64,000 nucleotides of DNA from CAYRWR01 sp964428015 (lineage in GTDB: Bacteria; Spirochaetota; Brevinematia; Brevinematales; CAYRWR01). Both the position numbers and the translations under genes were made by a program. The stretch covers positions 14,302-78,301 of the forward strand of contig CAYRWR010000013.1 of the NCBI GenBank assembly GCA_964428015.1, written 5' to 3'. Of this stretch, positions 1 through 9,900 are shown piece after piece (the stretch's first letter is position 1; every line of letters starts with the position of its first letter). The notes below the pieces were generated by a model. It had not been told where the DNA came from. It searched no databases and was given only the letters and a program-made list of their open reading frames with translations.

Positions 1-231
1 GATATAGATGAAAAAACTTTTGCACGTTATTTATACCAGCCAGACATACCGGATGTAGACTTGCTGATACGTTCCAGTGGTGAATTCCGGATTTCCAATT
101 TTCTATTATGGCAGGCTGCTTATAGTGAATTTTATGTTACTGAGACTTTATGGCCTGATTTCAGCCCGGAGGAATTTATCCTGGCCATTTCAGATTATCA
201 AAAAAGAAATAGAAGATTTGGAAGTATATAA
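1..231 (+). CDS. uppS: Undecaprenyl diphosphate synthase, C-terminal part
   Basis: The window opens inside this gene; only the last 76 codons and the TAA stop are present. The visible part carries the conserved cis-prenyltransferase C-terminal block: an RSSGE motif followed by RISNFLLWQ, then a WPDF motif and a terminal QKRNRRFG. The RSSGE/RISN region binds the diphosphate of IPP in this family. The enzyme condenses IPP with farnesyl diphosphate to form the C55 carrier lipid for peptidoglycan and other surface polymers. It lies 2 bp before cdsA, the usual uppS-cdsA pairing in bacteria, so the two are almost certainly co-transcribed. It is a likely consumer of the IPP made by the mevalonate operon 23 kb away. 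Confidence 0.93.
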   Translation, partial: DIDEKTFARYLYQPDIPDVDLLIRSSGEFRISNFLLWQAAYSEFYVTETLWPDFSPEEFILAISDYQKRNRRFGSI

Positions 232-233
232 CC

Positions 234-1088
234 ATGAATGATTCCATGAAAAAGAGATTTTTAACACTTGCCGTGATTTTACCCATAGGTGTTTTTGTCA
301 TCTACGCTCCCTGGCTGAATGGATTATTGGTTTTTGCTGCTATGATCGCCGTGGGTATTTTATTATCCCTGGAAATCAACGCCATGATGCAGGCTAAAGG
401 CATGAAATTTGATCCCTGGGTACTTTCCGTGTTCTCTACCCTTTCTTATATCAACTATATCCTCTATGGAAATCGTGTATATGATATTGGTTTCTTTTTT
501 ATTTTTTGGATGGGTCTTCTCTTTTTGTATCTGAGTATCATCTTCTTCCGAAATTCTATAACCGGAAATAATAAGAATACCATAGAGCAGGTTGCCATTT
601 CCTTACTTATATTTCTTTTCACCAGTTTATTTCTTCCGATCGCAGGGATTTTAAAAATAATGAGCCCTGATGGCTGGTTATTGACCTTTCCTCTGGCTTT
701 AGCCTGGCTGACCGATGCCGGCGGTCTGTTTATAGGTAAATGGCTGGGTAAAAACCCGTTAAACATGCTGTCCAGCCCCCACAAGACCATTGAAGGGTTT
801 GTGGGATCTATAGTCTTCGGACAGGTGACTGGTCTGATTCTGCTATTGCTGCAATATCTGCTTAATGTCTCTACTGCATTCAGTCTGGGACAGATCATTT
901 TGATAAGCTTTCTGGCTTCGCTGGCTGCCATTGTAGGTGACCTGGCAGAATCTACTTTTAAAAGATGGGCGGGGGTAAAAGACTCTTCTGATCTTTTTCC
1001 CGGTCATGGCGGTGTCTTTGATATCTTTGACAGCGTGATTTTTACACTGCCTTTGTTCTATGTGTTTATAAAATTATTGGGATATTAA
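234..1088 (+). CDS. cdsA: Phosphatidate cytidylyltransferase (CDP-diacylglycerol synthase)
   Basis: This integral membrane enzyme converts phosphatidic acid and CTP to CDP-diacylglycerol, the precursor of phosphatidylglycerol and phosphatidylethanolamine. The 284-residue protein has about eight hydrophobic segments and the family signature near residues 235-265: STFKRWAGVKD, then LFPGHGGVFD and a final FD. The family pattern normally ends D-R-[LIV]-D; here it reads D-I-F-D, so the arginine is replaced. Length is normal. The first ATG is used because it sits 2 bp after uppS. A second in-frame ATG four codons later is possible, since no strong ribosome-binding site marks either. The stop overlaps the next start (TAATG), which implies translational coupling with the solute-binding protein. 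In many bacteria dxr and rseP follow cdsA; neither does here. Confidence 0.93.
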   Translation: MNDSMKKRFLTLAVILPIGVFVIYAPWLNGLLVFAAMIAVGILLSLEINAMMQAKGMKFDPWVLSVFSTLSYINYILYGNRVYDIGFFFIFWMGLLFLYLSIIFFRNSITGNNKNTIEQVAISLLIFLFTSLFLPIAGILKIMSPDGWLLTFPLALAWLTDAGGLFIGKWLGKNPLNMLSSPHKTIEGFVGSIVFGQVTGLILLLLQYLLNVSTAFSLGQIILISFLASLAAIVGDLAESTFKRWAGVKDSSDLFPGHGGVFDIFDSVIFTLPLFYVFIKLLGY

Positions 1089-2362
1089 TGCCCTATCATA
1101 AATTAACTGGGTTTGCATTGTTCATTCTGTGTATCACAAACCCTCTGCTTTACTCTGCCAAAAAAGTTACCTTGTGGCATGCTTATCGAGGTGCTGAAAA
1201 AACAGCGCTGGAGAGTGTCGCTGATAAGTTCAATCTAACACATTCTGATATCCAGGTCAGTCTCCTGGCAGTACCTTTCGACGCTTTCTTTGACAAACTT
1301 AATGTTACTATGCCCTTGGGCCAGGGACCTGATTTGTTTATTTCCGGATACTCCAGTGCCGGATACTGGTCAGAACAGGGCATGATTCTTCCTCTGGAGT
1401 CCTATTTTACCCCACAGGAGCTCAAGGAATATTTACCTTACACTACCCAGGCCTTTAATTTTATGTATCCTGAAGCCTTGTGGGGAATACCTGCCAACAC
1501 TAAATGCCTGGCATTATTCTACAACCGTCAAAATATGAAGAATCCCCCAAAAAATATGGACGAACTTATACTTGCCGCCCGCAATTATACCCGGCCTTCC
1601 GCAGGGACTCTGGGCCGTTGGGGATTTGCTTACGAAACAGGAAATTTTTATTATCACGCCCTGTGGCTGCACGCTTTCGGGGGTAATATGTTCCGAAAAC
1701 TGGGGGTCAGTCCTTCGGGTTTTCAGGTTTTTCTCCCCCAGCTAAGATCAAAAGCTATGACTGATGCGTTTTATTTTCTGCGCGATAAACTTTTGACTTC
1801 CGGTATTATACCCCCCTCCCCCAATAACACCCTCATTACCCAGTTATTTAATACCGGAAACGCACTATTTGTGCTGAATGGACAATGGTTTCGTGGTGAA
1901 ATCAGTCCCCGGATTAGCTATGGTGTGATGCCAGTCCCTGAGATAGTGGGGGCCCCTTCTCTACCCTTGCCCTTTCTTACAGTAGAAGGATACTTTTTAA
2001 GTAGCTTTGCCCATGATCAATTGGCAGCGATTGAAGTGATCCGATACTTCAGCAGCGGTGCTATGCAGAAAATAATGGCAACACAGGGAAAGCATACACC
2101 CACTCATCTTAAGGCATTTGAATATAGTGTAGTCAAAGAAGATAGCATCAACCAGATATTTGTTTCCATCGGACGAACCGCAGTCAAGCTGCCCAATGGA
2201 CCGGAATCTTCTTTGGCCTGGGGTCCCTTTACCGGGGCTCTGGGAGATATGCTGTCAGGACAGGACCCTGACACTACTCAAGACCTGCATCAAAAAGAAT
2301 TGATAAAATCTATCGAAGATTTCCATAAGTCACCCGGTTTGTTTAAGAAAATGGAAAAATAG
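1088..2362 (+). CDS. Extracellular solute-binding protein (family 1, MalE-like)
   Basis: This is a 424-residue protein with an N-terminal hydrophobic signal segment ending near LLYSA. It is followed by the typical opening of sugar-binding proteins (KVTLWHAYRG, then a GPDLFISGY block and a WGIPANTK block). Such proteins capture sugars or other small solutes in the periplasm for an ABC importer. The C-terminus ends in KMEK with no extra domain. No permease or ATPase gene is next to it, so its substrate and its partner cannot be read from context. The position is unusual: it is coupled to cdsA by a one-base stop/start overlap, where a sugar importer gene is not expected. It converges on the HD-GYP gene with a 10-bp gap. 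A lipobox cysteine is not evident, so it is probably a soluble periplasmic protein. Confidence 0.8.
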   Translation: MPYHKLTGFALFILCITNPLLYSAKKVTLWHAYRGAEKTALESVADKFNLTHSDIQVSLLAVPFDAFFDKLNVTMPLGQGPDLFISGYSSAGYWSEQGMILPLESYFTPQELKEYLPYTTQAFNFMYPEALWGIPANTKCLALFYNRQNMKNPPKNMDELILAARNYTRPSAGTLGRWGFAYETGNFYYHALWLHAFGGNMFRKLGVSPSGFQVFLPQLRSKAMTDAFYFLRDKLLTSGIIPPSPNNTLITQLFNTGNALFVLNGQWFRGEISPRISYGVMPVPEIVGAPSLPLPFLTVEGYFLSSFAHDQLAAIEVIRYFSSGAMQKIMATQGKHTPTHLKAFEYSVVKEDSINQIFVSIGRTAVKLPNGPESSLAWGPFTGALGDMLSGQDPDTTQDLHQKELIKSIEDFHKSPGLFKKMEK

Positions 2363-2372
2363 AAAAATATTT

Positions 2373-3905
2373 TTAATCGAAAATAAAATTCATGGAAGTC
2401 CCGGCCAGCTTTTTTATAGTTGGTAAGTCTACAGGTTTAAGAATTTTTTGAGATTCTCTGGCCAAATCCAGGTCATAGGGAGACACTCTCTGCAAGGATT
2501 TATCAAAATATATACGGATAATGGGACGATCCAGACGATTTTTATTGACATCGGTCACTACCCCCACGTTACCATCAGACAGCATCAGCCAACTACCCAC
2601 CGGAAACAATGAAGCAGCTCTAATAAAGGCATAAACCACATCACCATCCAGCAGCATTCTTTCCTGTGAGAGAATGTGGACCAGAGCATAGCGTGCCGGT
2701 TTCATGTTTTTTTCAAAAGGGTTGGGGGTGGTCATTTCTATGTAGTGTTCTGCGAACATGATTAAGGGAGTGTATTTAGTGAAGAATCTGGGGTATAAGC
2801 CGTTTGGATATCCCGAGCCGTCAAACCGTTCGTGATGCTGATATACACATCTTTGTACATCAAAATCGATATTGAGGGATTTAGCTATATGGTATCCGTT
2901 AGAAGGGTGAAGAGCCAGGATTGATTCCCATTCATAACCCAGGTTGTCATTCAAACTAAGATAAGGATATTTGTTTTTGATTTCAATATCATGCAGCATG
3001 GCGGCAATACCCAGATTGATTAATTCTTCCAGAGAAAAGAATTTCTGGCTTACCGCCAAAAACGTCGAAATATCATTGGCAGCCAGACTATCACTCTTTT
3101 CCTGAATCATTTTACTCATTTCTATGGCAGTGATTAATGCCACAATCATGACCTGGAGGGAATGTGCGGTCAGAAAGTCATTATATTCATCGTTTTTGGA
3201 AATGGATGTGAAAAGGGCTCTTGCCAGTTTATAGCCAACATCATTGAGAAAATCAACCACGATCTCTTCAACAAAAGATGTGAAGACTGTCTTCTGTGTG
3301 AGGACAGCATCCAGAAATTGGCGCATACTTCTCTCATAGCGGTTCAGTCTTTCTACCAGACGGGGAGCAGTGGCTGCTTCCAGAGCGGTGAGACCATCCA
3401 GATCCGCGGCAGAAATGGAGTATTCATCTATGGCCTGCAAAGTTTGAGTTTTAGCCTGACCATGCGTGGCTTTTATTGCATCAGCGAATTGTTCCAGTTT
3501 CTGTTGACGATATCGAATGCGGTTTTCCTGGTAGGATTCACCACGAATGATATCTTTTTTTACGGCAACCAGATGTCCTAATTTTTCATCATGATGCGGG
3601 TCAAAGATGGCCGCTTCTCTTTCTTCCTGATTGACTTCTGCCGATGCCAGATCTTCTTTCCCATACCTGGTTTGCGCTGATTCTATTCCTTCGATTCTCT
3701 GACGGGATTTTTCAATTAATTCGGGGTCAATAATTCTAATCTCAGATATGTTCGACGAAGCCAATATGACTTCAATATCTTTTTGAGATAAAACATAGCC
3801 CGCCTTCATCCCTGGAATACCTTCCAGAGATTCAAATAAGACAAGCCCGGGCCTTAATTCTTTTTTATTGATAACAATACCGGAGCTACCGGAATCTTCA
3901 GGCAT
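2373..3905 (-). CDS. HD-GYP domain protein (probable c-di-GMP phosphodiesterase)
   Basis: The product has 510 residues. The HD-GYP core covers roughly residues 240-420, with an HD pair in AMLHDIE (about residue 303) and the diagnostic HHERFDGSGYPNG block at about 355-368. This family hydrolyses c-di-GMP, usually to GMP. The first 230 residues are not recognised and look partly helical. After the core comes a small region starting FPVGSWLMLSDG, which recurs in the second HD-GYP protein of this window. There is no signal peptide or membrane segment, so it is predicted cytoplasmic. It is the last gene of the tamB-bamA-skp series, 12 bp after skp, which suggests co-expression with outer-membrane assembly factors. 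This is one of three HD-GYP-type genes in 64 kb. Confidence 0.88.
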   Translation of the reverse strand: MPEDSGSSGIVINKKELRPGLVLFESLEGIPGMKAGYVLSQKDIEVILASSNISEIRIIDPELIEKSRQRIEGIESAQTRYGKEDLASAEVNQEEREAAIFDPHHDEKLGHLVAVKKDIIRGESYQENRIRYRQQKLEQFADAIKATHGQAKTQTLQAIDEYSISAADLDGLTALEAATAPRLVERLNRYERSMRQFLDAVLTQKTVFTSFVEEIVVDFLNDVGYKLARALFTSISKNDEYNDFLTAHSLQVMIVALITAIEMSKMIQEKSDSLAANDISTFLAVSQKFFSLEELINLGIAAMLHDIEIKNKYPYLSLNDNLGYEWESILALHPSNGYHIAKSLNIDFDVQRCVYQHHERFDGSGYPNGLYPRFFTKYTPLIMFAEHYIEMTTPNPFEKNMKPARYALVHILSQERMLLDGDVVYAFIRAASLFPVGSWLMLSDGNVGVVTDVNKNRLDRPIIRIYFDKSLQRVSPYDLDLARESQKILKPVDLPTIKKLAGTSMNFIFD

Positions 3906-3917
3906 AAACTGAATCCC

Positions 3918-4457
3918 CTAGTATCTCTGATCCAGTTCCAGTTCCTTACTAAGACGTTGAATTACATCTTTGGTTATATTATAATCCTTATCCACATACA
4001 ATACAGTCTGGCTGGAACTTCTAAAAACAAAACTATAACCTTTTTCTGCAGACACTTTACTTATTACACTGCGAATCTTGTCATAGATGGGGGTAACCAG
4101 TTTCTCTTTCAATGCATCGAGCCGTTTATTGGAATCATCAATAAACTCACTCAGTGCCTCTTTCTTATATGAAATTTCCGCTTCACGTCTCTGTTTTTCA
4201 TCTTCATTTAATTTATCAAAGCTTTCCTGGTATGTCTTTTCCAGTTGAGCTATCTCTTCTTTTCTTTTATTGATTTCTATCTCATATTTCTCTTTTTCTT
4301 TGGCCAGATGTGCTTTTACATCCACTGTATCGGGATAACTATCAAAAACTTTTTCTACATCCACGTACCCAATTTTGATCTGCTTCTTTATCTGACCAAA
4401 GGCGGTCCCAGCTGATACCAGCATTACCAAAGTAATTAACAGACTTAAATTTTTCAT
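3918..4457 (-). CDS. skp: OmpH/Skp family periplasmic chaperone
   Basis: The 179-residue product has a cleavable signal peptide (hydrophobic to about residue 21, ending AFG) and then KIGYVDVEKVFDSYPD, the start typical of OmpH/Skp proteins. A long charged coiled-coil helix follows (about residues 50-135), then a C-terminal KGYSFVFRSS strand segment and YVDKDYNITKDV. Skp trimers hold unfolded outer-membrane proteins in the periplasm and pass them to the BAM complex. A very strong ribosome-binding site (a GGAGGAGGAGA run) precedes the ATG. It lies 27 bp after bamA, and bamA-skp adjacency is common across diderms. The function is well supported by both sequence and context. Confidence 0.92.
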   Translation of the reverse strand: MKNLSLLITLVMLVSAGTAFGQIKKQIKIGYVDVEKVFDSYPDTVDVKAHLAKEKEKYEIEINKRKEEIAQLEKTYQESFDKLNEDEKQRREAEISYKKEALSEFIDDSNKRLDALKEKLVTPIYDKIRSVISKVSAEKGYSFVFRSSSQTVLYVDKDYNITKDVIQRLSKELELDQRY

Positions 4458-4484
4458 CCTCTTCTCCTCCTCCGGAATATCCTT

Positions 4485-6929
4485 TTAGAATAATCCCTGT
4501 ATAGAAAACACGACATTCCAGTCATTATTGAACAATTGTTCACTTCCGGTAGAATCTGCCTGTAGTCTGAATCTCTGCTGTGTAGCATCATAATAGCCTC
4601 TGCGGGCCAGATAAAGCCGGATGGGAATCATGGGTATATTGATCCGGATACCAAGACCAAAGCTGAATAAATAGCCTGATCCATTGAATGACCAGTCATT
4701 ATACTGAGTCCAAAGATTTCCCAGGTCGAAGAAAAACAGCCCCCACAAGCCTATACCAGGTTCATATATAGGAAAGCGTAACTCTGTGCTGTAAAATACT
4801 TTGGATTCTCCGCGGGATACATTATTCTGGAAACCTCTCATCTCATATACACCATCAAACCATAATAAATCCGCATAGTCCTTAACAAATTGATTGTCCA
4901 ATTGAGGCATAATGAATTCAGTGGAAGCATGCAAAGCAAAAACCAGTTTCCAGAATGGATTAAAATACAAGTTCAAATTGAATTTAGGTCTGATATAATG
5001 AATCCGACCGCCCAGGATACCTCCATTATAGAAAACATCCATATTGAACATCATACCCCGGGTAGGACTTAATGGATTATCCGTGGTATTTCTGCCCACT
5101 CCGAATCCAATGGTATTTTTAACAGTTCTGGGATTGGTCAAAGACGAGTTCAGGTTGGTATTAACGTCCCATTGAGAACTGAAGGTCAGGGCATTGGTGA
5201 TATTTGCGCTTCTATCTTCGTAGACATTAAAACTATAACTGAGATAGGTGGACCAGTATATCAAAAATCTGCGGCTGATATTTACACCTATAGAGAAATT
5301 CTCACGGGTATAGGAATAGTCAGAGGTAAATCCAGTCAGAGAAGTTGTGGGGTTACTGACATAGTTAAAATTCGTACCGTCAATAATGCCATCATTGTTA
5401 TTATCGGTAGGGATATTGTCATAGAGATAATGTGAGTAAGAAATCGAAAAACCTAAGTAGGTGGGAGTATTAAACATCCAGGGTTCCTGGAAGGAAAGTT
5501 CCAATAACTGTCGTCTTTGCCCATATTCACCTTTAAAGCCCAGAGTACGTCCGGTACCAAACAGGTTTTTCTCAGTAATCTGAGCGGAACCATTTATCCC
5601 GCTTTCTGTACCGTAGCCGACCCCAAATGTGATCAGTCCTGTGCGTTGTTCCTCTACTTTGATATCCATATTTATCAGGCCTTCAGCACTTCCGGGTGAA
5701 GGTACAAACTGAACATCCTTAAAATACTGCAGCTGTACCAGACGCTCATAACTCTGCCTGACTTTTCTCTGAATATAAAGTTCACCTTCAGTGAATAACA
5801 GTTCTCTTTTCATAACATAAGTCTTGGTTTTATCGTTCCCATCAAAAGTAATGGATTCGATGTGTGACCTGGGACCTTCATAAATGACTATTCTGGTATT
5901 TACGATCCGGTTACTGATATCTTTATCCTGCAGCATGCTGACATTGGCATAAAGGTGGCCGTTATCACTGTATTTATTATAGATATTATAACGAGCCATA
6001 TCCATTTTAGTCTGATTATAAACTTCACCTTCTTTAATTTTTACTTCAGACATAAGTTCTTTGGTGGGATAAAGGTTATTATTAGTAATTTCAACTGTTC
6101 CCATAAAATACTGTTCGCCTTCATTAATATCAATGTAGACCACAATAGCTTTATGTTCATCTTTACCGACATTTTCAATTTTCCAGTCATACCGGCTAAT
6201 TTTGGCGTCAATATAGCCTTTCTGTCCATAATAAGCCAGAATCCTGTTTTTATCTTCCCTAAACTCCTCTTCTTTAAGTACCCCAGGGCGGAAAATAAAA
6301 GCTTTTTCCTTGGTCTGCATTACGCCTTTTATTTCACCTATTTTAAGTTTATCATTGCCGGAAATGACTATACTCTCTACAACCACCTTCTTGCCTTCAG
6401 TGATCTCAAAATTTAAGTCATAGACATTATTTTCTTCATTGACGGGTATCAATTTCTCTTTTACATCCACTTCAATAAAGCCGTCTTCTTCATACAATTT
6501 TTTGATTTTCAGGATAGTCTTTTTTATTTTACCCAAATTATAATAAGAATCATCTGAGACCAGAGATGCGCCTTCTAAATCTTCCTTGGATTTAGATTTA
6601 CTACCCTGATAATTGACTGTACGGATGTAATAATTTTCTTTAACGATAAATGTGACAGTCAAACCTTTATTATCTTCTGTGATATCAGCTTTTACATCTG
6701 AAAAGCGATCCAGACTGAAAAGCACTTTGATAGACTTGTTTAAAGCTTCTTCTGATATCGCTTTCCCGGTCTTCAGATAAATGATATTCTCCAAATCTTT
6801 TGGCTTGGAATTAACTAAACCCTGGAATTGGATATCCTTAACTACCGGGTTTTTATAGAAGACAACCTGTGCCTTTAAGAATGTACCTGCAAAAAATATA
6901 AACAACAGCACAGTAATAATCCGTTTCAT
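4485..6929 (-). CDS. bamA: Outer membrane protein assembly factor BamA
   Basis: This is the central beta-barrel of the BAM machine, which folds and inserts outer-membrane proteins. The start is the ATG at 6929: AAGGAGA lies 12 bp upstream and the product then begins with a clean signal peptide (MKRIITVLLFIFFAG). The longer frame starting at 6986 would run into tamB. The 814-residue protein has about five POTRA repeats (residues 25 to about 350, each opening like VVKDIQFQGL). An Omp85 barrel follows, with a GLITFGVGYGTESG block and a C-terminal VFSIQGLF ending in phenylalanine. The loop-6 signature appears as MRGF, in place of the usual VRGF. It is 16 bp downstream of tamB and 27 bp upstream of skp. 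Confidence 0.95.
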   Translation of the reverse strand: MKRIITVLLFIFFAGTFLKAQVVFYKNPVVKDIQFQGLVNSKPKDLENIIYLKTGKAISEEALNKSIKVLFSLDRFSDVKADITEDNKGLTVTFIVKENYYIRTVNYQGSKSKSKEDLEGASLVSDDSYYNLGKIKKTILKIKKLYEEDGFIEVDVKEKLIPVNEENNVYDLNFEITEGKKVVVESIVISGNDKLKIGEIKGVMQTKEKAFIFRPGVLKEEEFREDKNRILAYYGQKGYIDAKISRYDWKIENVGKDEHKAIVVYIDINEGEQYFMGTVEITNNNLYPTKELMSEVKIKEGEVYNQTKMDMARYNIYNKYSDNGHLYANVSMLQDKDISNRIVNTRIVIYEGPRSHIESITFDGNDKTKTYVMKRELLFTEGELYIQRKVRQSYERLVQLQYFKDVQFVPSPGSAEGLINMDIKVEEQRTGLITFGVGYGTESGINGSAQITEKNLFGTGRTLGFKGEYGQRRQLLELSFQEPWMFNTPTYLGFSISYSHYLYDNIPTDNNNDGIIDGTNFNYVSNPTTSLTGFTSDYSYTRENFSIGVNISRRFLIYWSTYLSYSFNVYEDRSANITNALTFSSQWDVNTNLNSSLTNPRTVKNTIGFGVGRNTTDNPLSPTRGMMFNMDVFYNGGILGGRIHYIRPKFNLNLYFNPFWKLVFALHASTEFIMPQLDNQFVKDYADLLWFDGVYEMRGFQNNVSRGESKVFYSTELRFPIYEPGIGLWGLFFFDLGNLWTQYNDWSFNGSGYLFSFGLGIRINIPMIPIRLYLARRGYYDATQQRFRLQADSTGSEQLFNNDWNVVFSIQGLF

Positions 6930-6945
6930 GATCCGGTCTCCTTGG

Positions 6946-9900
6946 TTAAAACTTGCGATGGAATTGTAAATCAAGGCTATGTTCATATTTGAACCCGCTA
7001 CCCAAATCCTGGGGGCCGTATTTCCAGCCCAGGAAAAAGTTCTGCCAGTCCAATCCTATGCCGAAACTGTGCATGGGAGCCAACCCCAAAGCAGACAGAT
7101 CGTTTTTCTGAAAACTCAATTCGTATTCCACGAACAGATTAGAAAACAAATACTTCCCAAAGGTTAGACTGGTACCTTCTATTATGCTGGTAGCATCAAT
7201 ATTGGTGGTCGACCCGAAAAAAGTGTTTTCAAAAATATTTCCCAGTGCCTGAGACCTGATGGATACCAGATCCAGTCCTAATGTCCTGCGTATCGTATTA
7301 GCCAGGGGGTTGAAGATGAAAGTGTTTTCCAATGCATTCCAGCCACCCATGGTCACATTTCTCACTGCTGCTGTAGTCTGGTTGGTATTTCCTGTCTCCA
7401 CGGCAAAGGGCTGAAATCCCAACAAAGCAAATAACTCATTCCTGTTCCTGTCAGGGACGGAATAAAAATCTTTAAGAGATATTTTAGACAATTTTCCCTC
7501 AAAGGTCAAATAAACCCGGATTCTTTCCCCGGTTTGATCTCTTGTCATGAGTTCCGTCTGGACATTGATGTAAGGCAGTGGGTCTCCTGGTTGTCCATTA
7601 AATGAAGCAGTCCCTTCTTTAATTTGAAAATCCTGCTCTAAAAATGTGATTGTACCTCTGGTGACATCAACGTCTCCCTTCAGACTCAGACTCCCGTCTC
7701 CTATAGAACCCAGTACAGTCAGACTTTGACCCGCACTCAATGTTGTGTCTATGAACTGGTTGCCAAACTTCACGGCATTGCCCATGTTGACTTTTAGATT
7801 CCATTGTATACCTTCGATGATACCTTCTTCATTGCCCGGTTCTTCTGTCTGTAAACCTACAAATATATTGGCGTTTCGTGCCAAAGATTCACCTTCCAGA
7901 TTCAGATGATAGGGCCGGCCGTAAATATGTATTAATTTCACAAAGAGATTACCCAACATTTTTATAGAGGGAGTCTGCATACCCAGATTAAGCCAGGCTT
8001 CAGTACCAGTATTAGGTTTTAACATTAAATCAATATAAGAAACCTGAAGCAAGGATAATTCCACATATCCATCAAATAAAAAAGTTCCTGTGGATGTGGG
8101 CACTTTAAAATCTTTAAAAAGCAGTTTAGAATTTTGAACGGGAATCTGGCCTTTAAAGCCTTTGATATCCATGTTTAGATTTACAATAGATAAATCTGTA
8201 CTGTCCACTTTTAAAGTCCCTGCCACTTTTGGATCTTTGATCGAACCATGCAGCTCCAGATCAGCACTGAGATTTCCACCAATATTCTTGAATACATCCT
8301 GCATAAAGGAAAGCAGTTTAAGGTCAGTTTTTAATTTTAAATCACCACTAATCTTCTCGTTTCTTATACTTCCATTGGATTTGAATTTTAAACGCGGGAC
8401 ATTTAATTCCAGATCCCAATTGGCATTTTCCTGATTAATAAAACTGCCTTTTATTCCGGCGAATCCCTGAACAGGATAGAAATCGAAATGGTTCCCCTGT
8501 ATATCCAAGACTCCGTTAAGATCACCCAGAGATTCTTTACCCAGACTTAAGCCGGTGAGCTGATAATTCAGTAATGTATTCTTCCCTGAATTTTTCATAT
8601 CAAATTTCACATCACTCTGTAAAATTTCACCCAGAATGGCCTGTCCGGCTGCTTCAATATTTACCCCACTACTCTGAAACTGAATTCTGGAGCTAAGCCT
8701 TGCATTGATATCTGCATTTCTCAGCACCACACTGGATATTGTTAAAACACCCGGCACACGGCGCACATCAGACATTTTCAGACTGAAAGGAGTAGCATTT
8801 ATGGAATTCAGAATTGTCAGTTGTGAAATAGTAAAATCGGGGAAAATCAAATCCCCGTAAAAATTCATATTAAGGGAAAGGTACACATCCTGTTTTTTCT
8901 GAAAAAAATCCTGTATATAAATATTCTTAAGGTTAAATAGACCATTAATTTTTTCGAAGGATGACTCAAACTTTAAGGTACCGCCTCTTAAAAAATCTAC
9001 TCTGGCATTGAGACGGTTTTTAGTTTCCCACAATTTACCGCTGCCGTATACTTTTTCCTTGTCCATCTCCATGACAAATTGTTTCAAATTAAGAATATTG
9101 CCCTGCTTCTGTTCTGTCTGTAACCGCAAAGCGTAATGCCGCCCCAGATAGGAATATGCCAATTTAACACCGGCATTTTCCAACATAGCATTTTTCAGAC
9201 TGAGCTGTACATCTGTATCCAGAATACCAGGTAATCCAAAAGTTGCCAGAGGGTAATCCGACGCCTGTATACTAATCCATGAATCAGCATTTAGGGACCG
9301 TATCATTAAATGTATTTGTTTATCAAAATCCAATGTTACTGTTGCGGCCTTCTTTTTATTAAGCGCAATCACGTTTCCACTGACCGGGAAGTAAAATCTT
9401 CCGGCCAGTTCAGCCTTTCCTTTAATCTCGATCAAAGTACGGTCTTTGGCTGGATGAAGAAAATCCAGATCAAGTGAAGTCTTAAGACCACTTTGGGGGA
9501 AATAGACTTCGTTTAATCTCATGTGCTCGTCATCCAGTTCCATACCCACTTTTACCAATCTCTTACCCAGGTAATTTCCCTGTAATTGTCCTGATATGCG
9601 GAAAATGAGTCCTTCATTGAAAATCCTCATCTTACCCTGGTATATTCCATTCCCCAGGTTGAAAATATCGAATCCAATATTATGCACTAAGGCAGAACCA
9701 GGCACATCAATCATATCTATATTAAGCTCATAATCATTTTTACCAATTTTTCCAGATACAGGCGCATTACGATATCCGGGAAGAGGTGTAAAACTGATTC
9801 CCCCGTCTTGCTCCAGGGTGAGGATTGAGCCTACTGTACCTATTCTCCCCCCATTGAGATAGACTTCCCGGGCTTTAACCTGAAGCACTTTTCCTTGACT

